Below are positions 35,762-44,721 of a stretch of 64,000 bases of DNA, in pieces. The position numbers and the translations under genes are program-made. The DNA comes from Metaclostridioides mangenotii (lineage in GTDB: Bacteria; Bacillota; Clostridia; Peptostreptococcales; Peptostreptococcaceae), in contig NZ_JAHLOF010000007.1 of NCBI RefSeq assembly GCF_018917235.1, positions 62,001 to 126,000 on the forward strand. The letters run 5' to 3'. The notes below the pieces were generated by a model that was not told where the DNA came from, did no database searches, and saw only the letters and a program-made list of their open reading frames with translations. The stretch's first letter is position 1. Each line of letters starts with the position of its first letter.

Positions 35762-36630
35762 TTAATTTAAGAATTTTCTTATTTCATCTCCTTGATTAAC
35801 AAGAGAGTGACCTTCATTATGAATAAGATTTATAATAGCATGTCCTAGTAATGATTCTAAGCGTTTTGCCGTTATTTTAGAATGTAACATAATATCTTTT
35901 CCTCCTACAAATAATGCAATCGGCATTGTTAATTTAATTAATTCATTATCTGTAAATAGAGGAATAACTTCTTTTCTAAAGTTAAAGTGTTTTGCGATTA
36001 ACTTTTGATAATTTAACATTTCCTGTGGTAAAGCTTATTACCATTAATTTTATAATATAGTTTATCAATTCCTCTTTCTCCTAATAACATATAAAATATC
36101 GATTTAAAAATAAAAGACTTTTTTTGAGGACCTATGCCTGCTGGGCAAAGTAAAACAAGTTTATTTACCTTTTGTGAATATTTTATAGAAAACTTTGCTC
36201 CTAACCAAGCACCTAATGAGATTCCTACAAGACTTGCTTTTTCTATTGATAGGGCATCAAAAACATCATTGAGCCAATTTGCAAAATTATCTCCCTCTAG
36301 TGGCAACTGTATTTCATTACTTTTCCCTGGTTCTCCAGGCATATCTACTGCATATACTCTATATTTAAGTGAGTACTTCTCCATCTCATTTATCCACATA
36401 ACTGAATTCATACCACTACCGTGAAGTAATATAAGTGGTGGTAAATCTTCTTTTCCACTAGCCAAAATAAATGTTTCACCATAATTTGTATTGATGTAAA
36501 TTTCTTCATGTGAAACATAGTATTTCTCAACTAATGATTCGTAATACTTTAAAATTTCATTTTTTCCTTCTTCTGATTTAAAAGCTTGCACTCTATTATT
36601 ATCTATTTTACTACCACTTGTTATCATCAT
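35762..36630 (-). pseudogene. Alpha/beta hydrolase with a one-base frameshift
   Basis: The first frame (36630 to 36013) carries LLHGSGMNSVMWINEMEKYS, the nucleophile elbow LVGISLGAWLGAKFS and ends abruptly in GNKLYHRKC. The second frame (from about 36028 to 35762) resumes with LPQEMLNYQKLIAKHFNFRK and holds the acid in FVGGKDIML and the His in HNEGHSLVNQ. Restoring one base near 36028-36032 joins them into a full hydrolase of about 288 residues. AGGAGG precedes the ATG pair. It follows DUF4180 and HTH genes on the same strand. Confidence 0.85.
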
Positions 36631-36642
36631 TACACCTCCTAA

Positions 36643-36999
36643 TTATTTAATATTTAAAATCCAATTTTCAGCATCTTTCATATTATCAAACACTCTAAAA
36701 TCATTTGATTTGTTTAATTCATTGAGTAATTCTTTAAATTTACCTTGAATTGTACTAATATCTTCTATCGTTGCTGAAACTTTTATATGATAATTAATAA
36801 ATTTTTGTAAAACCATACCGGCTAAACCTTGTTTGAGATTAATAAATTCTTCAGTAAACACTTCTTCTCTAAGTAACAATAATTTAATATCATTTGAAAT
36901 ACAAATGCCAATAACATCTAATACATCAGACTCACAAGTAAATGGCTTTTTAACTTCAATATATTTTTTATTTATTTTCTCTACTATTTTGTAATTCAT
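36643..36999 (-). CDS. DUF4180 family protein
   Basis: 118 aa. Family features are VLDVIGICISNDIKLLLLRE, the segment EVFTEEFINLKQGLAGMVLQ and the end RVFDNMKDAENWIL. DUF4180 is a small soluble alpha/beta domain (STAS/SpoIIAA-like in look) of unknown function, often found beside regulators. The ribosome site is weak (TTAGGT). It lies between an HTH gene and the frameshifted hydrolase, probably in one transcript. Confidence 0.85.
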   Translation of the reverse strand: MNYKIVEKINKKYIEVKKPFTCESDVLDVIGICISNDIKLLLLREEVFTEEFINLKQGLAGMVLQKFINYHIKVSATIEDISTIQGKFKELLNELNKSNDFRVFDNMKDAENWILNIK

Positions 37000-37024
37000 T
37001 TTTTTACCTAATTTTTATTTTTAT

Positions 37025-37513
37025 TTATATTTCATTGGGTTGTGTAAGCATGGATATAAAATCTAACATCTCTTTAGTAAATTTAATGTCTCCCCACAAC
37101 ATTACTTTTAATTTTTTTTCTTTTTGATAATGTTTGATATTAATAGTTGAATTGCTCATTTTAGAATCTTTACTATTCATTACTGCTAAAAGCATGTTTG
37201 ACATTCTTCTATATTCATCGTTATCTACTTTATTAATGTCTACAACAGTAGATATATTTATCTTATTAATATTGTTGTTAATATCTACCTCACCAGTACA
37301 AAATTCAATTTTTTCATTTTCTACATCGTTTTTATTATTAATGTTAACATTATTATTTTCTATAAAGATGCTCAAATCATGTCCTGATATTCTCCATTGC
37401 TTTCCAACTTTATTTGCTCTAAGCTTACCTTCTGTTATAAACTTTCTTATTGTTTTATGGTGCATGCCTAATATTTCTGCGATTTGATCAATTGTATAAA
37501 ATTTTTCTTCCAT
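37025..37513 (-). CDS. Excisionase-type HTH regulator, 162 aa
   Basis: The N-terminal MerR/excisionase-like HTH (residues about 1-50) reads FYTIDQIAEILGMHHKTIRK and ITEGKLRANKVGKQWRISGH. An Asn-rich low-complexity linker follows (about 52-95, NNNVNINNKND), then a conserved-looking C-terminal domain (MSNMLLAVMNSKDSK, LKVMLWGDIKFTKEMLDFI). Start ATG 37513 has AAAGG upstream. It is the first gene of the unit with DUF4180 and the hydrolase and so likely controls them. Confidence 0.75.
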   Translation of the reverse strand: MEEKFYTIDQIAEILGMHHKTIRKFITEGKLRANKVGKQWRISGHDLSIFIENNNVNINNKNDVENEKIEFCTGEVDINNNINKINISTVVDINKVDNDEYRRMSNMLLAVMNSKDSKMSNSTINIKHYQKEKKLKVMLWGDIKFTKEMLDFISMLTQPNEI

Positions 37514-37679
37514 TAAAATCAATCCTTTCATTTAATTATGTACCTATTATATTATATATTTTATACAATGTAAATGTATTTTATTAGACTTTGTTGCTAT
37601 TTATTAAACTTTACTTCCTTTTTCAGTTTAAACTCATGATATAAATCAATCAACTAATAGCTGATTGATTTCTCTATTG

Positions 37680-37740
37680 GGTAAAAAAAATATGTATCGA
37701 CTTTTAGGTAAATACATACTTAACTAACATCTATGATATT
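37680..37740. repeat. 60-bp repeat R2 containing a terminator
   Basis: Direct copy of R1 (35596-35655) with a few changes and the same hairpin (TATGTAT 37691-37697 with ATACATA 37712-37718), followed on the minus strand by a T-run. It serves as terminator for the DUF6544 gene upstream. Another inverted repeat (AATCAATCA/TGATTGATT) lies at about 37645-37671. Confidence 0.75.
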
Positions 37741-37805
37741 TTCTCTTAAAATCCTTACCTTTGATAGTTCTTCGTTAAACTTCCATGGGATATTATTTTA
37801 CATTT

Positions 37806-38612
37806 CTATGAATGAAAGTTAATTTTCATATAATTACTATTAAAATAAATTAAATCTCCTTCACTATAGTTCCATACAGCTTGAAATTTCATCGGTACAT
37901 TAATACCATTAACAACTTTATAATTACCTACAACTGCAGACCACTTCTCATAAGTATTTGTGTCTGCACATAACCTTTTTTTATCTACGAAATGCGTCAT
38001 TTCATAATCCTTATTAAAATAAAATATACCTGTTGTTACCCTACCATTAACTCTTATTGTTGCTTCTACACTATAATCATCAATTTGTTTATATGTAATA
38101 TTGTCTTGAAGTGCAAGACTTGGGTGCATTATACATTCTGATAAATATGCAGAGTCAATAATCTCAAATTTAGTATTAAATAGTGTTATATGTTTTGCAA
38201 GTACCCCTTTCATTGAGGCATTTCTATCATTACAAATGTCTATTCCTTGAAATGGTATACCAAATATCTTTGAATCAATCAAAGCTACTCTTGAAGGTTC
38301 CTTTATAAAATCATATACTGTATAATCAATCTTTACATTAGGTTTATTAACTCCCATAGAAAATTCTACATCTTTAAAATCAAACATAATAATACTTGCA
38401 CTTTCAATTCCTATGTATCCATTTTTAATATAATACTTTTGTAAAACTTCCGGTAGTACTTTTAAATTATCTTCAGTAATTATGCTTTTTGATAGTTTAT
38501 TATTCTCAGCTAATCCTTTGACAATATCATTATATTCCTTTTTAATTGGTGAGTATGGAATCATTAAATAAATGATAATTAACATAAATAAAATACAAAT
38601 CAATCCAATCAT
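37806..38612 (-). CDS. DUF6544-like protein with N-terminal membrane anchor
   Basis: 268 aa. One hydrophobic helix (residues about 2-20, GLICILFMLIIIYLMIPYSP) is followed by a soluble domain with LPEVLQKYYIKNGYIG, IFGIPFQGIDICNDRNASMK and MHPSLALQDNITYKQID, ending FQAVWNYSEGDLIYFNSNYM. This matches a family of anchored beta-rich proteins of unknown role (DUF6544/DUF6920 type, from memory). GGGAGG precedes the ATG. Its upstream partner on the same strand is a broken MarR gene. Confidence 0.7.
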   Translation of the reverse strand: MIGLICILFMLIIIYLMIPYSPIKKEYNDIVKGLAENNKLSKSIITEDNLKVLPEVLQKYYIKNGYIGIESASIIMFDFKDVEFSMGVNKPNVKIDYTVYDFIKEPSRVALIDSKIFGIPFQGIDICNDRNASMKGVLAKHITLFNTKFEIIDSAYLSECIMHPSLALQDNITYKQIDDYSVEATIRVNGRVTTGIFYFNKDYEMTHFVDKKRLCADTNTYEKWSAVVGNYKVVNGINVPMKFQAVWNYSEGDLIYFNSNYMKINFHS

Positions 38613-38647
38613 TCTTATGCCTCCCTTTTTCTTATAAATTCAACTCC

Positions 38648-39142
38648 CTAATCTAAATCTAATATATTTTTTTCAAGTTTTTTCAAAATCATAAACGTAT
38701 TATCTAATTCGTCTTCTGTTATCCCATCATATATACTTTTAAGAAATTATTCTTCTTTTGCTTGCCAACTTGTAAAGTAATGGTGACACTTATTTGTCAA
38801 AGATACCCTTAGTACTCTACTGTCATTTATATATTTTTGTAGCTTTATAAAACCTGCTTTTTCTAAATAAAGAGCTAGTTTTTTTACATTTTGCCTATTA
38901 TATCCGATATTTATAGAAACTTCCGAAGCGTAGGATTTTTAACCCCACTTCTTATTATCGAAATTAATAAAAACCATTGTTAGTTGTAATCTCATTAAAA
39001 ACCTTATCTCCTGCATTTTGAATCCTATTAGAAAGGAAAAATATTGCTCCAAATATATAGCTTTTTTTACATAATTTATCATCACTTCAAATAAGTAACT
39101 TGTTACTTTTGTAAGTATAAATAATAGCTTTAGTATTGTCAA
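38648..39142 (-). pseudogene. MarR-family regulator with two in-frame stops
   Basis: In one unbroken register on the minus strand the text runs KMQEIRFLMRLQLTMVFINF, DNKKWG, TAA (38939-38941), then SYASEVSINIGYNRQNVKKL, ALYLEKAGFIKLQKYINDSR, VLRVSLTNKCHHYFTSWQAK, a second TAA, then FLKSIYDGITEDELDNTFMI and a final TAG at 38648-38650. The helix pair and wing are those of MarR regulators. Two nonsense codons in the same frame mean it is dead. It probably once controlled the downstream membrane-anchored gene. Confidence 0.8.
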
Positions 39143-39191
39143 TTTTATTTCCAGTTGTGCGAAATTAAAATAAATAATGATATTTTCTTTA

Positions 39192-39221
39192 AGGAGTACT
39201 GTTTTAGTACTTCTTTTTTTG
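39192..39221 (+). terminator. Orphan plus-strand terminator or attenuator
   Basis: A 9-bp stem (AGGAGTACT with AGTACTTCT, about 39193-39214) followed by a run of T on the plus strand. No plus-strand gene ends nearby, so it may be an attenuator in a leader of the DUF2089 operon that starts at 39375. Confidence 0.5.
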
Positions 39222-39374
39222 TTGAATTAATAAAATTAATATTTATATTAATAATATTAGTATTATACTCATAAAAATATCAACAAAATTAATTATAATA
39301 TTAAAATATTTAAAAAATCCCTTTACATTCTATGAAAAAAATAGTAATTTATTATTAGAGATAGGAGGTAATTT

Positions 39375-39737
39375 ATGTATAAACTATTAACTCGTTGTCC
39401 AGTATGCTCTAATAAACTAAAAGCAATAAGATTAAAATGTAATAGTTGTAATACTGTTATAGATAATGAATTTGAGTTATCTAAATTTGATTATTTAAAT
39501 AATGAGCAATTATATTTTATAGAGACCTTTATAAAATGTAGGGGAAATATAAAAGAAGTTGAAAGAGAACTGGGGATTTCATATCCAACAGTTAGAGCAA
39601 AATTAGATGAGGTTATTGAAAGTTTCGGTTATTCAACAAAAGAAACTAAAGTTAAACAAGAGAGTAAGGATATATTAGCCGCTCTGGGAAACGGAGATAT
39701 CTCAGTTGATGAAGCAATTAGTAAGTTAAAAGATTAA
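39375..39737 (+). CDS. DUF2089 family protein
   Basis: 120 aa. An N-terminal zinc ribbon has two Cys pairs (CPVC at residues about 8-11, CNSC near 21-24). A helix-turn-helix-like region (EVERELGISYPTVRAKLDEV, about 65-85) and a short C-terminal helix with NGDISVDEAISKLKD follow. The C-terminal motif also opens the next protein. These proteins look like DNA-binding regulators of the following small genes. AGGAGGT precedes the ATG. First gene of a three-gene operon. Confidence 0.87.
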   Translation: MYKLLTRCPVCSNKLKAIRLKCNSCNTVIDNEFELSKFDYLNNEQLYFIETFIKCRGNIKEVERELGISYPTVRAKLDEVIESFGYSTKETKVKQESKDILAALGNGDISVDEAISKLKD

Positions 39738-39754
39738 AATTAGGAGGGATGATT

Positions 39755-40144
39755 GTGAACGAAGAAGTTATTATGGTATTAAAAATGGTTGAAGAAGGTA
39801 AGATTTCTGCCGACAAAGCAAAGTATCTAATTGAAGCTTTAGGGGATTCATCAAAGAAAACTGAAGCTATCACTCCCAAAACATATGAAGATAAATTCTT
39901 AAAGGTTGAAGTTTTAAGTCATGAAGGAGATAAGGTCAATGTACAGTTACCAATTAAGGTGATTAAAGAAGTTATAAAGATTACTGGTAAATTACCTATA
40001 TCAACACATATTGAAGGTATGAATGGAATCGATATTGATGAACTAATGAACACTCTAGTATCCTGTTTAGATAATAAAGTTATGGGAGAAATAGTAGATA
40101 TCTGCTCCAGCGAAGGAGATACAATTAAAATAGTTATAGATTAG
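39755..40144 (+). CDS. SHOCT-like/YvlB-N-type protein, 130 aa
   Basis: The N-terminal helix pair EVIMVLKMVEEGKISADKAK and YLIEALG is the short motif seen in YvlB/SHOCT-like proteins. The remainder (residues about 45-130) is an alternating beta region (FLKVEVLSHEGDKVNVQLP) with a repeated pattern KVxVLSxEGDxVxV that recurs in the next gene's product. GTG 39755 is the likely start, seven bases after AGGAGG; the ATG at 39749 lies on top of the ribosome site. Function unknown. Confidence 0.75.
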   Translation: MNEEVIMVLKMVEEGKISADKAKYLIEALGDSSKKTEAITPKTYEDKFLKVEVLSHEGDKVNVQLPIKVIKEVIKITGKLPISTHIEGMNGIDIDELMNTLVSCLDNKVMGEIVDICSSEGDTIKIVID

Positions 40145-40154
40145 AGGTATTTAA

Positions 40155-40382
40155 ATGATTGTTTCAATAAAAAGTGAAAATTTTAATTTAACTTTACCAG
40201 TGCTCTTATCTATGGGAAGTGTAATAATAAGATGTATCCCAAAAGAACAGCTTAATAATCAGCAAAAAAACATAGCTTTACAGCTTTTTAAAGCAGTGAA
40301 AGGTAGCTTAAAAGGTTATAAGGGATTAAAAGTGGTAGAAGTTGTATCACAAAATGGTGAGCATATCACTGTCACAATATAG
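40155..40382 (+). CDS. hypothetical protein, 75 aa, DUF2089 operon
   Basis: Small alpha/beta protein (IVSIKSENFNLTLPVLLSMG, then IALQLFKAVKGSLKGYKGLK and VVEVVSQNGEHITVTI). The last strand pair resembles the C-terminal half of the preceding protein (EIVDICSSEGDTIKIVID), which suggests they are related or interact. AGAGGT precedes the ATG, 10 bases after the previous stop. A terminator follows. Confidence 0.75.
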   Translation: MIVSIKSENFNLTLPVLLSMGSVIIRCIPKEQLNNQQKNIALQLFKAVKGSLKGYKGLKVVEVVSQNGEHITVTI

Positions 40383-40401
40383 TAGTCGAAATCATGTCCA
40401 T

Positions 40402-40433
40402 AAAAAAGGTTGCTCAAATGACCAACCTTTTTT
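40402..40433 (+). terminator. Terminator of the DUF2089 operon
   Basis: An 11-bp stem (40402-40412 with 40423-40433) with A-run and T-run arms. Confidence 0.9.
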
Positions 40434-40586
40434 GAATTAATAACTATATTATCTATTACATAAGTCTTAACTTCCTAGGCTAATTGAATATCATCAACTT
40501 CAATCATATGAACGATCTTATACTTATAAACTTCATATTCTATATATTACCTATTATTTTTCAATTCAAATTTAGTAGAAACCTTA

Positions 40587-40640
40587 TTTACTTTTATGAT
40601 AAAGTTCTCCGTATCGTTGTTAAGAAGTGTTATTTATAAC
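40587..40640 (-). other. Weak resemblance to the rlmH 3' end
   Basis: On the minus strand one frame reads YGELYHKSK then TAA, close to the RlmH end NNGEPYHK. The surrounding CTTTATCATAA is like the tail of rlmH at 56268. The match is short (about 25 bases). Nothing else stands out in 40434-40761. Confidence 0.25.
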
Positions 40641-40761
40641 TAAAATAATTTAGGATATTTCTTAGTAAGTCTATTCTACAATTTTCAATTACTTTAAAAA
40701 AACCTCTCTAGCATTTGTTATATTTATGAACATTGCTTGAAAGGAGTTTTTTAATATTTAA

Positions 40762-43707
40762 TTAGTTTCTTATCACTTCTTCTTTATTATCGGGTTTATC
40801 TTTTTCTTTTAAAAATGCATATTGGTGTTTATCATTGCTACATGCTATGTCTCCTACTAAAATATGATCCGCTGGAAGATCATCTGCAAAAACTACCACA
40901 TCTTTTGATAATGTTCCACCACCGTCTTCACCACATGCATACTTATCAATCCATATAGCGGGCAGGATTTCTTTTTCTGTAGTACATATCACATTTGCAT
41001 TTACAGTTAATTCTGGATCTCGATCTACATCCTTACCTCTTGAAACTTCTATTCCCCCAAATTGGTTTCCACTCACATTTATTGTTTTATCTAATGTTAC
41101 TTTGGATCCATTTACAAGTATTCCACCATCTGCTCCTGATGATGATACATCACTTAGTGTAACTCCTGTCGTATTATAAACTTGAATTCCGTATACTCCT
41201 TGCCAATCAGCGGGTTTATCATTCACCTTTACTTCTAAATTTTCTATCTTTGCACCACTTTCTGTTATTAATATTCCGTTTTTTCCAAATTCTTTCTCTA
41301 CGTCTGTACCTTGTTCACACATTATATCTTTTGTAAATGTTAATGTATTATGATCTCCATTTATTGTTACTGCTCTATCGACATTTATTGTATTAGGTAT
41401 TTCAGAAATTGATTCAGTTATATTTATTGTGTCTATACTATTATTTTCTAAAGCTGCCATTAATGTCGGTAAATTTGATACATATGCTTCCTTAGTATAG
41501 AAATATTGATGTTGGTCTCCCTTACATACTTCTCTACCGTTTAATTCATGACCATTTTCAAACTTTACAACCTTTGTTGATAATGATCCGCCATCTTCTT
41601 TACCACATGCATATCTATCAATCCATATAACTGGTTCTGTTTTAGTTTCTTCATCATATTTTACAGTTGCATTTACAGTTAAAAATGGATCTCTATCTAC
41701 GACCTTACCTTTAGATACTTCTATTCCTCCAAATTCATTTTCGCTTACATCTATTTTATCCTCTAATGTTACTATAGAACCGTTTACTAGTATTCCACCA
41801 TCTGCTCCTGTTGAAGTTATATTCTTTAATGTAACTCCTGTTGCATTATATACTTGGATTCCGTAAACTTTATCCCATTTACCATTATTAGCATCCATTT
41901 TTACTTTTAAATCATTTATTTTAGTATCACTTCCATCACTTGTTATTAAGATACCATTCTTACCAAGTTCTTCTAGATTATTTATTTTATTTGTAAACTG
42001 TAATGTATTGCCATTTCCATTTATAGTTATCTCTCTGTCAACTACTAATCTTTTATCTATACTATTTTCACCGTCTATTGATTCAATTATATTTATAGTC
42101 GTAACCTTGTTATCCGCTAATGCCTCTTCTAATTGTTCTAAATTCTTTACCTTTGCTACAGAAGGATCTGGCGTTACAGAACCTCCACCGCCTCCAGTTG
42201 AACCACCTGGTCTATTTCCATCTATGCTTGGTGCTTGATTTCCTGTTGGATTATTAGTTATAGTACCACTATTATTTATTACAGTTCCTGGTGCATCATT
42301 TTTTACATTTGTTACTGTTCCTTTATTTACTACTTCTACGTTACTAGCACTTCCCTGAACTTCTATATCAGTTATTATTGCTCCACTCGTATTTTCAATT
42401 TTTCCACCAACACTATCTTTAACTACTATTTTAGATATTGTACCTTTGTTTACTATACTTGCATTTGGCGCACTTACAGTTATAGTATTTTTGTAGTTTC
42501 CTGATAAGTTTATTGCTATAGCTTTGTTAGTTTTTATAACTATTTCTTCATTTATATCAGCTGATGCCCTATTTATAACATTGTTTGTGTCAGCTTTAGC
42601 TATAGCTTTATTAAGCGCAGCTGGTGCCATATTTATAACATCGTTTGCGTCAGCTTTAGCCATAGCTTCATTAAGCTTAGCTACAGTAGATACATTATAT
42701 GTAGTAACTCCTTGCATAGTTTTTAATTCATTAAATGAAGCTTCGTTACTTCCTCCACCAACTTGAGTTATAGTTTTGAAAGTCTTAGTATTAGTTACAT
42801 CCTTTTGACCTTGACTTAAGTTCTTTCCAACTAATAAAACTGGTGAATCATTTTTAGCAGCTAATACTCCAACAGCTAATCCATCTATTAGCTCGTCTTC
42901 TTTAGTCATACCATTTTTAGCTACATAAACATTCTTTAACTCCTTTTCTGTATAGAATGTTTCTATAACCTTTGCATTAGTTTCATTTCTATCTATACCT
43001 TCTACTCTTGTTGCATTTGGAAGTTTATTTGCTATTTCATTTGATACTGAGTTTGTTCCACCTATTACATATGAAGATTTTATAGACTTTTCTGCTATAA
43101 ATTTATCTGCTACTTCAGTTCCCTTACTTGGACTTGCAAGTAATATAGGCATATCTTTATCTGCTGCAACTGGCGCTACACTTATAGCATCGACTATACT
43201 TTTTTCTCCATTAACTACTGAGATTTCAGATACTTTTTTTATATCGTCTATTCTTTTTGCTAATTCTAGAGAAGTTTCGTATCTAGTATTACCCCAAATT
43301 CTGTCAGTTGATATTTTCTCAGAATTTAATGCAGATTCTACAGATTTATTTAATGAATTTTCTCCACCTATTAAGTATACCTTTGTTACGCCTAACCTTT
43401 TTAACTCAGCTTTAGTTCTATCATCTAATTTATTATTTTGTGTTAAAAGTATTGGAGCATCTTTTGCTTCTGCAAAAGGTGTCGCAGTTAATGCATCCGC
43501 TAAAGAGTTATCATTTACTATTACTGCTTCTTTAGCTTTTGTCCAACCTTTTTTACTTATTTCTATTGCTGTTTCCCATCTTCCATTTCCCTTTAATGTA
43601 TCACTTGATACACCTTCTGCTGCATCTACAGTCGTTAAATTCCCTAGTACACATCCTGCTACTAATGTTACAGTAAGCAGTGATGCTATTTTCTTTGGTA
43701 ATTTCAT
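40762..43707 (-). CDS. Cell-surface protein with CWB2 repeats and duplicated beta-helix-like region
   Basis: 981 aa. A signal peptide (residues 1-29, IASLLTVTLVAGCVLGNLTT) leads to three CWB2 cell-wall-binding repeats (about 33-335: RWETAIEISKKGW, VYLIGGENSLNKSV, SYVIGGTNSVSNEI). These hold S-layer and Cwp proteins to the wall polymer. A short tandem duplication (about 343-385), an Asn/Thr-rich beta region, a Gly linker (GGSTGGGGGS) and two about 220-residue repeats follow (each with GIQVYN, SADGGILVNGS-like, FGGIEVS and DRDP motifs), resembling a pectin-lyase-type helix. GAGGAG precedes the ATG. Ligand unknown. Confidence 0.9.
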   Translation of the reverse strand: MKLPKKIASLLTVTLVAGCVLGNLTTVDAAEGVSSDTLKGNGRWETAIEISKKGWTKAKEAVIVNDNSLADALTATPFAEAKDAPILLTQNNKLDDRTKAELKRLGVTKVYLIGGENSLNKSVESALNSEKISTDRIWGNTRYETSLELAKRIDDIKKVSEISVVNGEKSIVDAISVAPVAADKDMPILLASPSKGTEVADKFIAEKSIKSSYVIGGTNSVSNEIANKLPNATRVEGIDRNETNAKVIETFYTEKELKNVYVAKNGMTKEDELIDGLAVGVLAAKNDSPVLLVGKNLSQGQKDVTNTKTFKTITQVGGGSNEASFNELKTMQGVTTYNVSTVAKLNEAMAKADANDVINMAPAALNKAIAKADTNNVINRASADINEEIVIKTNKAIAINLSGNYKNTITVSAPNASIVNKGTISKIVVKDSVGGKIENTSGAIITDIEVQGSASNVEVVNKGTVTNVKNDAPGTVINNSGTITNNPTGNQAPSIDGNRPGGSTGGGGGSVTPDPSVAKVKNLEQLEEALADNKVTTINIIESIDGENSIDKRLVVDREITINGNGNTLQFTNKINNLEELGKNGILITSDGSDTKINDLKVKMDANNGKWDKVYGIQVYNATGVTLKNITSTGADGGILVNGSIVTLEDKIDVSENEFGGIEVSKGKVVDRDPFLTVNATVKYDEETKTEPVIWIDRYACGKEDGGSLSTKVVKFENGHELNGREVCKGDQHQYFYTKEAYVSNLPTLMAALENNSIDTINITESISEIPNTINVDRAVTINGDHNTLTFTKDIMCEQGTDVEKEFGKNGILITESGAKIENLEVKVNDKPADWQGVYGIQVYNTTGVTLSDVSSSGADGGILVNGSKVTLDKTINVSGNQFGGIEVSRGKDVDRDPELTVNANVICTTEKEILPAIWIDKYACGEDGGGTLSKDVVVFADDLPADHILVGDIACSNDKHQYAFLKEKDKPDNKEEVIRN
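42560..42679. repeat. Two tandem 60-bp units inside the surface-protein gene
   Basis: Units 42560-42619 and 42620-42679 differ at few positions and code the repeated peptide text LNxAxAKADxNxVINxA. In-frame duplication of 20 codons; slippage could vary the copy number. Confidence 0.8.
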
Positions 43708-43830
43708 AATACTCTCCTCCTATAAATGGTATATTACTCCTTATTCTATAGTACCATATTTATCTGTCATATTTTGCCATTTTACGTAGTATTATTTATT
43801 TTTTATTTGAATTTTGTCTTTATATAAAAA

Positions 43831-43863
43831 AATGTATGCTTCGCCTTTGGCTCTGCATACATT
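43831..43863 (-). terminator. Hairpin upstream of the surface-protein gene
   Basis: A 9-bp stem (43831-43839 with 43855-43863) followed on the minus strand by TTTTTTT. It lies between the DUF3189 gene and the surface-protein gene, where it could end the former or act in the leader of the latter. Confidence 0.6.
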
Positions 43864-43942
43864 ATACTTTTTCTTTAAAACTCAAATATATACTATTCTC
43901 TCCTACTATAATCTACTATCTACTTAATAGCATAACTAAAAC

Positions 43943-43975
43943 AATTAAGGGCAGTTATACAAACCACCCTTAATT
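43943..43975 (-). terminator. Terminator after the DUF3189 gene
   Basis: A 9-bp stem AATTAAGGG (43943-43951) with CCCTTAATT (43967-43975), 57 bases past the stop; moderate T content follows. Confidence 0.55.
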
Positions 43976-44031
43976 TATGATATATCAGAGATTTTTTATT
44001 ATCTAAGAAAAATAAAAATGTTAAAATACTT

Positions 44032-44538
44032 TTACTTAAATTCCTTATTATCTAAAATAATAACCTCTGACTTAACTTCCTTTGCTACCTTTTTTGTATT
44101 ATTTACGAGATTTATAACATCTTTATATGATTGCTTTGCTCCTTTTATAAGCAAGGGTACTCCTATAAAATCAATCTTTAGCCACCTAGAAAATAATCCA
44201 CCAAAGGTCATTGATAATGGAACCGTCGGCGACGTATTGGAAAATACAATTTCCTCGTTTAATAGATTTTGTTTATTAAGTATAGAAACTAAATTATACA
44301 ATCCTGGAATTAAAACCTTTGAACGTCCCCTGCCAATAGTATAGACTTTATTTCCATCCTTATCACTTCCATAATAAAAAAATTCTCCGCGATTTCCAGA
44401 TTCTAATTTATTAAAGTTAGGTAAATTCAGTATCTCTTCCTTAGTCGGTTCTCGAGTTTCATCCAGCATTTCTAAGTGATAAGCAATTGCTAAAATAGAT
44501 GAATGGGTTCCCCCAAAACAATTATAAATGTATATCAT
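44032..44538 (-). CDS. DUF3189 family protein
   Basis: 168 aa. The N-terminal strand MIYIYNCFGGTHSSILAIAYHL and the central FFYYGSDKDGNKVYTIGRGR and VFSNTSPTVPLSMTFGG segments match the DUF3189 family of sporulating Firmicutes. No membrane segment; function unknown. ATG 44538 follows AGGTGAT; a GTG three codons earlier is part of that site. It stands alone on the leftward strand. Confidence 0.85.
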   Translation of the reverse strand: MIYIYNCFGGTHSSILAIAYHLEMLDETREPTKEEILNLPNFNKLESGNRGEFFYYGSDKDGNKVYTIGRGRSKVLIPGLYNLVSILNKQNLLNEEIVFSNTSPTVPLSMTFGGLFSRWLKIDFIGVPLLIKGAKQSYKDVINLVNNTKKVAKEVKSEVIILDNKEFK

Positions 44539-44611
44539 TAAAATCACCTAATTTCTTATTTTAATAATTGTAGTATATGCATTGAACATTGAAATTAAAG
44601 GCGTATAAATA

Positions 44612-44648
44612 AATAAGCCAATGATACTTTCAGCATCATTGGTTTATT
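44612..44648 (-). terminator. Terminator of the HD-domain gene
   Basis: A 14-bp stem with G-U pairs (44612-44625 with 44635-44648), 74 bases past the stop. Confidence 0.7.
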
Positions 44649-44721
44649 TATTAGTCTCTATTAATCTTTACTTATATCGAGCTTTTCTTCTTATCTTAAT
44701 ATAAAACTGTAACTATTCACA

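Noticed and set aside
35581-35799. Plus-strand ORF of 72 aa over repeat R1.
   Set aside because: It runs antisense through the repeat terminator and the end of the hydrolase pseudogene, without a ribosome site.
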